A DNA stretch of 64,000 bases. Origin: Amoebophrya sp. A120 (taxonomy: Eukaryota; Sar; Dinophyceae; Syndiniales; Amoebophryaceae). Every line of letters begins with the position of its first letter. The first letter of the stretch is position 1. The translations under genes were made by a program, and so were the position numbers. Below the pieces are notes generated by a model. That model saw only the letters and a list, made by a program, of their open reading frames with translations. It made no database searches and was not told the DNA's origin. Location of the stretch: positions 558,609 through 622,608 of the forward strand of contig CAJINV010000004.1 in assembly GCA_905178155.1 (NCBI GenBank), written 5' to 3'. Below, in pieces: positions 57,101-64,000 of this stretch.

Positions 57101-60100
57101 CGAGAGTGCATTAACACTTGAGAGCGCCATAATTGACGGCGTGCCCGGTTGTGGAGACGAAGCAGCACCATCATGGAGAGCAGTGGTGGCTGGCGATGAG
57201 CTCGAGCCGCATCCAAACCCGCAGTCCACGCCGGTGGAGGTTGTCGGACTGCAGGATGACGATCTTTTCTCGTCGTATCAATCACGCGAAGGGCACGATG
57301 AGCAGGAGCATGATATTATATGAATTGCAAAAGGAATTCTAATTGCAGGATCTTCGTACTCGTAGTATTCGTCGCAATGATGCATGACAGATATCTGTCT
57401 TGAGTCTTTCCAGCATGACAAACCCCATTTCTGTTCTTGAAAGATTTGCAATGCAATTTCTACTAGTACGATCTTCACGATGCTTTTGCAAGGGATACAT
57501 CACCATGGACGACAATTCTGCCATCCTCGCGACGTCCTCTGTAAATTACGCGGTGGAGTCGGAGTGCATCGCTTCTCAGCAGCAGCTATGCATGGCAAAT
57601 ATGTGGCTGTGGTCTGGGTCTATTGGATTTGTAGTGCGAAATCGAAAAGAAAACAATCTCGCTGCTGGATGCCAGTTTGTCATGTTAAACGCGAATGAGT
57701 CCGCACCGCAGGAAGTAGCTGAGGAAAATGACTTCGGATGCAGTAGCAGTTATTTGAAGGCCGTACGCGTATACGTAGCGAGAATCCCTGCAGTGCAACT
57801 ATCAGCAGCACAAGTTTCCACCAGACCATTAGAGTCAGAAATATTTGCATTTGATAGCAGCACCAGAGCATTATCTCTTCTCCGGGTCTTGCTTCAGTTG
57901 TTTCCGCGGAGGCGGTGCGAAAAGGTGACGGGATCGCTTTTGGGCGAACGCAAGGAGTAGATGACGGAGTTGCAGCCGCGGACGAGCTCCCGCCTGACGA
58001 TAGCAGCTGCTGTCGCGTTGTTGAAACTGCCCGAGTCGAAGCAGACACTTCGAGAAATCGGCCTCCCCGCTCTGTAATATTATCCGCCCTACCGCCACCA
58101 GTAGCGCTGCAAGATGAAGAACCGCATCGGAGGTCCCGACTAATCCACTGTCGGACGGATCCTAGGAGCACGAGTATGGAATTGTTTTTCAAGCGTTCCA
58201 TTGATCGCTGTGTACGTGATTGCCTCGGGATCCTTTTGCAAGAACAACAAATTATCGGGGCGGCTTGTTCTCGTCATGCAGAATGATCTGATATTAGGCA
58301 CTTTCACTTATTTGCATTACAAACCAAAGGAAAATCACGTCGCAGCGATCATTGTATGTAAGAACGTTTGACAACGCCATAGCGAATGGCTTCTCCGTCG
58401 TGGGCGGGGACGAGCGTTCCGCCGGAAGTCCAGATGTGTTGATGTTGTCCTCTGGTCACTTACAACAAGGACTACCGCAACCGCCGGGACAACGAGCAGC
58501 ACGACAGGTAGTTTCTCACATCACCTCCAGCACGGTGGGACCTACTGCAGGGCAAGAGCCGGCAGGAGCTGCAGTGTCAGATGCTTCGTCAATGGACCAC
58601 GCAGTCCCGGCACCACGAGTTCTAGAAAACACGTACACTGCGAGTGCTACTTCCGGCTTGATTCAGGACGCGCCACCTGTTGGTCAAACAAGTTCAAGTG
58701 GTGGCCCGGATTCCTTGGTCCCATCGAAATTCCCCTCCACGTTGGGCCGACCACGCCCCCCTCGCGCAAGAACCACCACCAAGCTGGATCTCCTGTTGTT
58801 TTCCGATATTACAGTGAAAAATGCCCCCACCCCCAAAGTTGCAATGATTTGTGATGCGAAGTGTCCAAATGGAGATGAAAACTTTCTGTCATGCAAGAAA
58901 GGAGGATAAATCTTTCCGATGCACAGTCTAGGCGTATGTAGCATTGCTTGCATGGCAAGCGTCGCTCTGACTGGGATCTTTTGCAATACAGATCTTTTGC
59001 TAGTCACGAGTGAAAATCTGTGATGCTGATAGATGCAAGAGGGCGAGTGTTTCACTTGGAAAGGTTTGCAATGCAAATGCTCCCAAGCTGTTCTGGGGTG
59101 GGGGCATTTTTCCTTGCAATACCCAAGCAATCAAGTTCGGAGCTGGATTTTCTCCTGGGTTCCAAACTTTTTGCAGGGACAACTCAGCGCAGTTCTTCCC
59201 CTCCTCGTCACACACCGAACTTTTTTGACTTTGGAAGCACCAGCAGCAGCACAGCCGGAAGGTTTCTTAACCATCGCACCACCAGGCTGAAAGACGAGGT
59301 TGAGCGGGTTGAGAGCGTTTCCGACTTTTTGGCGGATCTTCGCACAGAGGAGCGGCAATTTCGCGAAGGCTCGAGACATTACGGAAGCGAAGACGGAACC
59401 GTTGCGGAAGGTAGCTGCGGGGGAGCACAAAAAGAACAAATGATCCGGTACGAAGTAGCAAAAAGCGTTGACGTAAGCCGCAAAGAGACCACTGGTGGTC
59501 TCGTAGAAGATGTATCCAATTGCATGGAAGGAGATGAGCTACTATCCCGCAAACCCTCTGCCCTGACCGACTTGATGGAGTGCCTGGAAAGGGAGGGAGC
59601 GGGGTTGTATGTAGAAGGGAAAATAGATTTTGGCCAACATCATAATAGTGGTGTAATTCAGCAGGCTTCCGCTACTGTTGACTCCGCGCTAACAGCTGAA
59701 ACACAGGAGGTGGAACAGCCGCTGGAAGAAGTAACTGTGCGACCAAGCGCCGAGGAAAAGGATGAAGCAGGAGCAGCGCCAGAAAATATGATGAAACACT
59801 GGAACCGCTCGAGGACAGCAGATCCTGCGCAGGGAGATGAACGAGTGGACGAACCGCGAACGAAGCTCGGGGTGGAAGCAAAATACGCAGCGGGCAGCAG
59901 CAGAAGCGCAGAACACTTGCCAGGTAGAAGTTCACCACGAGAGGTCGCTTTATCTGACGGAGATGGTAATGGTAATGCTATGGCTATAAATCCCTTCGTG
60001 GACGACGACCCTCTTCTTCAATTTCCGTCAGCCACTAGAACGGCACCTCCCTCGTCGACACGAGAAATTTACTACGATCCTGGCTGCAGCGAGGGACGAG

Positions 60101-63100
60101 AACAAGCTATACAGTCCTCGTGTGCAGCTGTTCATGCTCATACTCATCCACTCGCGGCCCCATCGATGAACCCACACGCAATTGCCGCGGGATCGAGTAT
60201 CGCAGAAAGCAGCTCCAAGACGGAGCCGACAGCCCAAGCAGGAGCGTTAAGGAGCAGCACTTTACGAGGTTGTGAAGCCGCACGGAAACCACGCACATTC
60301 CCTTCCAAAATGAGGCCCCTTCAAGAAGTACGGGTGAACAAGCAAGCTCCTCTACGGCTGTCCCTCCCACCGGTATAGAATTCTCAAACGTTACATTCTC
60401 AACTGTTGCGTGAATTTGTAATGCAAGAACCACAACGACAACGATCGAAGGGGCAAGCTTGCTGCTTTCGCATCAAAGATTTGGTACAGATTTGCATGCT
60501 GGTCAGCCCTTCGGAGATTTGTCATACGAAGCAGCTTGATGACCATCTGGCGGCTTAAGGTGGTTTTGCATGACAAAACCATGCAACACTTGAGAATGTA
60601 ACAGTTGAGAACACCATAACCGGAGTCGTCTTGTTCTGAGGACGATAGTGGAGACCATGATGGCGCAGGGTGCGCACCTCCGTGCACAGGACGACCTTCT
60701 TGGCCCGGTAGCCCGCCCGACGCAAATTTCGCCACGGGTGGACACGACAGCTGCGCAATCAATACGCCTCGTCGCACAGCGGCGTGCTCGTTTTCGTCCA
60801 AGGACGAGCATCAGCGTGGCACTTTGCCTAGCAGCTGCGAGCAAGCAACCATAACCAACCTTCCGAGCACCTTGTTGTACAGCTCGATGGCGAATGATGT
60901 CAAGGTCACTTTCAATATCGATCCTTCGCGGCTCCTCGGGGTGGAAGCGGGCGACAAAACCAGTCAAGACGCTTTTGTTGATGCCCCTTCTGCTAGGGGA
61001 CAATACGCGAAGTTTCGAAAGGGCTCGGCGTCTGTTCCGGAACGGCTCGTATCTCGATCTCCTGGGCCGAAAAGGCTGATCACGATTCTGGACGACCGAT
61101 TGCAGGTCCCCTTGGCGGTTGCCGCGGCGCAGCAGCGCGCAGCACTGTATCGCGAAAAGAGCCAGGAACACGAGAGGGAGAGGAAGCTCGAAGTGGAGAA
61201 GAAGAAGCGGGAACTGTTCGACAAAAGGGACGTGAGATATGGCGTTCTCAAATGTTACTCAACTGTTACATGATTTGTAATGCAAGAATGGCAAAAGTGA
61301 AATGAAGGGCCTTGCGCGTCTTGCATGACAGATCTGTGTGTGAAAACCTTTGACCTTTGCCCTTTGCCATTCTTGCATCACAAATTGGGGATGCGCATTA
61401 CAAGTCTTCCTGTCTTTGCAAATCTGCATTACAACTCTTGGGATATTGAATCTCTAATGCTAGAAATCGCTAATAGAAAGGGTCGTAAAAAGATCAAAGG
61501 GTCGTAAAAGATATGGCAAAAAATCGGTCGTCGTTTTTCGTTCACAAGTCGGTACATGATGTAGATGCATTCTAATGACCCTCTTCTGCGACGCGTATTT
61601 TTCGTCATTGCCTGCGACTGGCTGTAAGTTGTGTATCAGGTTGTTGTATGGAAAAGCAGGCAGGAAACAATGAAAAAGAACAGGACGCGAGCGCCTCCTC
61701 GTTGAAGAGGAGGCGCATCCTTGAAGATGATTCCATTACCAAATAAAATAGCAGCTTTCTTTTTTTTTGTTCTTTTGTTCTTTAAGGGTTTAGGTCTGAG
61801 GATTTTGAACAAGCGAGGACAAGCTCTTCCTGGCCTTTTTCAGCAACCAGCGCGCAAGACACCAGATAGGAGCACGACAAATCTAGTTGCCCTGGGTCGA
61901 GCACGCACTCTCTTTGTAGGGTGTGTGTTGCTGATCTCGTTTTTACATGATGGACACTATACACAGGGGAGAAACAGATTGTTCTCTGGGCCATTGCGTC
62001 AGTGGATCGTGGGAGACTTGTTGCAGTTTTCAAAGAAAAACGACTCTGCTGCTAGTCAAGCATGAGAAGCCAGAAACAATGCGCTTCAGTTTCTATTTTG
62101 ATAGGTATGTAATACAGGTGGGGGGAGGTCGCAATCTGTTTCAAACCTGCCTTGTATGAAAAATAGACCCAGGGTAAAAAGATAGTAGTATCAAATGAAA
62201 AGCAGTAACTGCACAAAGTTACTGCTTTTTTCCATAAGTATAGGCCGGCCAAGGTGCAGCAGCAAGTGGACGGGAAAAAGGTGGTGAAGTGAGTATGCTC
62301 TGCACTTGCCGGGAAGACCGCCGAGACGCTTTGTATGAGAAGCTTTTTGTCATGAGTTGCTTAAGTGCAACGGCTTCGCGTCGAGGCACATGGCTTCAGT
62401 TTTATATGTACGGCTTGGGCATCAACCCCGGGAGGATCATTTTGTATGGTAGAGGAATCGGTCTAAGGAAAGGGAGCTTGTTGTTGGAGGTGTGATCATC
62501 AAGTGTTTGGCAAGTAGATTCAGAACAAGACAGACCTTGCGTTCCCTTCATCCAGTGAGGCCTGACCAGGAAGGGGAGCGCGCGGGGCCCGGACAGGGCG
62601 CGGGAGGTGCTGCGCCTCTGGTCTGAATCTGCTTGGCACACTGTGATACCTTGCACTTTTATCCGCGTACCAGCCTAATTCTTATCCCCCTAGCTGGCGC
62701 ATCCAACAATGAGATCCTGAGCAGAATCATTTTGCGAATGAGTAAGATTTTTTTTCTAGTAGTCAGGAAAGTGGACCACTGTCCATCTCAGATCCAATCC
62801 TCCCTTGGCAAAAAAAAAAAAAAAAAAGTCTTGCGTGACAGATCTGGCACAGATTATCAGCCTGCTTGGCCGTCTGAGAATTTGTCATGCGAAGCAGCTT
62901 GATGGCGTTGATAGTCAAGGCAAATTTGCATGACAAATCCTGTAACAGTTGAGAGTGTAACNGGCCGTCTGAGAATTTGTCATGCGAAGCAGCTTGATGG
63001 CGTTGATAGTCAAGGCAAATTTGCATGACAAATCCTGTAACAGTTGAGAGTGTAACGTTTGAGAACCCCATATGAGAATTCAGAATTTCATCGTGGCTCA

Positions 63101-63143
63101 ACGAGCAAGGAAAATAGAAAAACCAAATGCTTCGCGGAATTAG
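51123..63143 (+). CDS. Gene 4: large disordered acidic/Ser-rich protein, function unknown
   Basis: 13 exons, about 2118 residues: 51123-51141, 51361-51414, 51584-52180, 52510-53263, 53689-54343, 55485-56836, 57137-57318, 57503-57586, 57862-58174, 58387-58806, 59127-60373, 60624-61237, 63078-63143 (TAG). Phase is kept at all junctions. The start is the first in-frame ATG; more 5' exons may exist. Composition is Ser/Glu/Asp/Pro/Gly-rich with few hydrophobic runs. Short ordered parts: DLFLQFWKRYSETINE (exon 3), LLSLLEALGGGCG and DLGFYDGVEGVQAFLKTVLA (exon 4), and a C-terminal part with KVTFNIDPSRLLGVEAG, RLITILDDRLQVPLAVAAA and a charged helix (KSQEHERERKLEVEKKKREL). No domain recognised. Every intron is an introner or a diverged one; two are over 1 kb. 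Confidence 0.68.
51142..51355 (+). mobile_element. Introner, family A
   Basis: About 214 bp; consensus 5' tip with GTCTGGGTCTGGAAG; 3' tip GACACATATTTGCAACGCA; TSD CACGA/TACGA. Confidence 0.65.
51415..51578 (+). mobile_element. Introner, family B
   Basis: 164 bp; TSD GGAAC exact. Confidence 0.8.
52181..52504 (+). mobile_element. Introner, diverged (D/F-like tips)
   Basis: 324 bp; TATCCCAGGAAGAAAAATG against CATTTTTTTTCGACCAGGATG; TSD CTGGC/CTGAC. Confidence 0.7.
53264..53683 (+). mobile_element. Introner, diverged family C with nested hairpins
   Basis: 420 bp; AATGAAAAATCTACCCTCG to GAGAAGGTGGGGGTTTGTTA; longer than other C copies (about 320 bp) because of the palindromes at 53396-53496. 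Confidence 0.65.
53396..53496. repeat. Two overlapping perfect inverted repeats
   Basis: Arms 53396-53421 and 53423-53448 (26 bases, 1-base loop), and arms 53432-53463 and 53465-53496 (32 bases, 1-base loop). The middle arm is shared, so the same GGGAAAATGCAGTGC core occurs three times in alternating orientation. Confidence 0.9.
54519..54625. repeat. CCCTTAAGGG palindrome-rich stretch
   Basis: Contains TTCCCTTAAGGGAGCCCTTA and TTCTAGA palindromes in the left part of the family B cargo. Similar CCTTAAGG/CCTAAGG units fill the right end of the window. Confidence 0.65.
54803..55040. repeat. 12-bp tandem repeat (GGGGAGATATCT), about 20 copies
   Basis: The unit is GGGGAGATATCT, with GGGGGATATCT-type and GGAGATGTCT variants in blocks. 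It contains the palindrome AGATATCT. It is open in several frames of both strands, as any 12-base repeat without a stop would be, so I do not call it coding. Confidence 0.9.
56837..57131 (+). mobile_element. Introner, diverged family E
   Basis: 295 bp; TSD ATTGA exact. Confidence 0.75.
57319..57497 (+). mobile_element. Introner, diverged family B
   Basis: 179 bp; TSD TATTA/CATCA. Confidence 0.6.
57587..57856 (+). mobile_element. Introner, family A
   Basis: 270 bp; TSD GCAGC exact. Confidence 0.8.
58175..58381 (+). mobile_element. Introner, worn family E
   Basis: 207 bp; TATGGAATTGTTTTTCAAGC to AACGTTTGACAACGCCATA; TSD ACGAG/GCGAA. Confidence 0.6.
58807..59121 (+). mobile_element. Introner, family C
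   Basis: 315 bp; TSD TCCGA/CCCAA. Confidence 0.7.
60374..60618 (+). mobile_element. Introner, family E
   Basis: 245 bp; TSD ACCGG exact; first bases give a false TAG at the end of the long exon. Confidence 0.85.
61238..63072 (+). mobile_element. Introner, family E, 1.8 kb with cargo and an assembly join
   Basis: 1835 bp as written. Tips TATGGCGTTCTCAAATG and AACGTTTGAGAACCCCATA, TSD TGAGA exact; excision leads to a final exon ending in TAG at 63141. The cargo (about 61500-62800) has no recognised gene, contains a small hairpin (AGCAGTAACT...AGTTACTGCT near 62195) and a run of A near 62811, and includes the N at 62962. Confidence 0.7.
62868..63056. repeat. 94-bp duplication on both sides of a single N
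   Basis: 62868-62961 and 62963-63056 are identical and are separated only by the N at 62962. Most simply a failed overlap merge in assembly; one copy is probably artificial. Confidence 0.85.
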
Positions 63144-63357
63144 CTTCTTGCACATGCACTTGTATACATTCGCTTGATGTGCAAATAATAGACTATGAAT
63201 CATGGAATTTTGCATGCACAGTTCCAATGTTGTCAAAATCCTTGATTAAAACACTTTTGCTCCTTCTGTGACAGACGCAGAATCCTTGGCCTTTCTGTGT
63301 AGAATGTGGGGCTCTCTGGCCTTGATAACCACTCGAAGGCACTTACATAGAATTCAA
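63144..63357. other. Gap between gene 4 and possible gene 5
   Basis: About 210 bases without a frame or repeat of note. Confidence 0.4.
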
Positions 63358-63775
63358 ATGCATGATGCCCGTATCGCTAAATATGATCGTGTCAAAGCCA
63401 AAAAAGCAAAAAGCTTCCAGTTCCATCGATATCGAATCAGGTAGTTCATTACTTCTCGATATATTAATTCTTGCGTTGTAGAAGCAGTGTAGCTAATGTT
63501 GAGCATGGAGCCCGTCACTGATGTAGTCGTAATTGTGCCGCAGGTCGGGTGACATCATGGACGAAGTGAGTGGCGTCCTCGTGTCCATTGAAAAAAAGCC
63601 ACAGGCGTGTGTCACTGCAGCTTGTAGTAGACGTACAGCATCATCATTAAGAGGCAGAAGAGCTACACAATCCTCGCCATGTCAACCGCAACAAAAGACT
63701 ATGAAGGCAAAAGACGTCAATTCCAGATCATCTCCGAGCGCAAGAGTTTCAAAAGTGGTGTTGGTTAATCTATAA
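63358..63775 (+). CDS. Possible gene 5: small basic protein
   Basis: Two exons, 63358-63440 and 63544-63775, joined by a GT-AG intron (CAG/GTAGTT ... GCCGCAG/GTCGGG) that merges two open frames in phase, giving 104 residues ending at TAA. Starts MHDARIAKYDRVKAKKAKS; Lys/Arg/Ser-rich, no domain recognised. Unlike genes 1-4 it has no introner. Could be spurious because both exons are short. Confidence 0.35.
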
Positions 63776-63794
63776 TATAATAATAGTGGCAAAG

Positions 63795-64000
63795 GTTTTT
63801 TCACTCCTAAGGGAGCCCCTAAGGAAGCTTCCTTACGGAAGTTGTCCCTTAAGAGGGCTTGCGAAGGAAAAGCCTTAAGCAAAATTATCTTAAGGCGTCT
63901 TCGCTTAAGAAGGTACGCCTTAAGGCGGGCTCGCTTAAGGCGTTCTCGCTTAAGGGAGCTGCTAAGGAGCTCCTTAGGAAGCTCCTAAGGAGCCCTTAGG
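63795..64000. repeat. Dense CTTAAGG/CCTAAGG palindromic repeat at the right edge
   Basis: CTTAAG or CCTAAGG-type palindromes recur about every 10-20 bases, with variants such as GCCTTAAGGCG and AAGGAGCTCCTT. It continues past the window. No frame of interest. Confidence 0.75.

Noticed and set aside
62243-62290. Last exon of gene 4 ending KVVK and TGA
   Set aside because: It lies between the matching tips of the 61238-63072 introner, whose duplication is exact and whose excision gives another in-frame final exon.
1-64000. tRNA, rRNA or spliced-leader RNA genes
   Set aside because: I saw no cloverleaf, conserved rRNA block or dinoflagellate spliced-leader sequence, though a proper search program could find weak ones.

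Overview
The window looks like nuclear DNA of a dinoflagellate, most likely a syndinian parasite of the Amoebophrya type (inference). The reasons are: all recognisable genes lie on the + strand; they are cut into many small exons; and almost every intron is a mobile 'introner' with terminal inverted repeats (TIRs). From memory, such invasive introns are known from Amoebophrya. There is no bacterial operon, rRNA, tRNA or CRISPR array.

Layout. Gene 1 (1-14923, 5' end outside the window) encodes a secreted-type CAP/SCP domain followed by mucin-like Thr-rich linkers and a repeated domain of about 110 residues. Gene 2 (16414-22618) encodes an acidic, Lys-rich and Pro/Ala-rich protein of 1022 residues. 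Gene 3 (23961-48664) has about 49 exons and encodes about 4050 residues: a possible membrane anchor, a Thr/Ser and Gln/Gly-rich segment, a long charged coiled-coil region, copies of the gene 1 type domain, and Pro/Gln-rich and acidic segments. Gene 4 (51123-63143) encodes a largely disordered protein of about 2118 residues. A small two-exon gene (63358-63775) may follow. The regions 14924-16413, 22619-23960 and 48665-51122 look intergenic.

The main content is the introner system. I placed about 80 elements by eye. They start with TAT (or TAC) and usually end in ATA. They fall into about ten tip families (A-J, named here). Most are flanked by a 5-bp direct repeat: about 45 are exact and about 20 have one mismatch. 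Removing the element plus one copy of the repeat restores the reading frame at every junction I checked, across genes of 26, 16, 49 and 13 exons. These introns do not follow GT-AG, whereas about nine ordinary GT-AG introns sit between them in the same genes. Most families share an internal motif close to TTTGTNATGC in both orientations. Four introners are swollen to 0.9-1.9 kb by GC-rich or tandemly repeated cargo while keeping their tips.

Families used below, by 5' tip: A GTCTGGGTCTGGAAGA; B GCAAAAGTATCGTACTCG; C GAAAAATCCCCCCTCCCC; D CCAGGAAAAAACACCCATCC; E GGCGTTCTCAAACGTTAC; F AAGAAAAAAACTGTGTAAG; G TCCACAGTAAATTTCCCGTA; H GAGAGTGCACAACTCCCC; I TGTGTAAAAACGTCCCCATC; J GAAAGCCTCAGGTTGGAAAT. 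TSD means target-site duplication. Exon coordinates keep the upstream TSD copy in the exon and drop the downstream one. How the genes cooperate cannot be told; genes 1 and 3 share a domain and a mucin-like style that suggest cell-surface or secreted roles.
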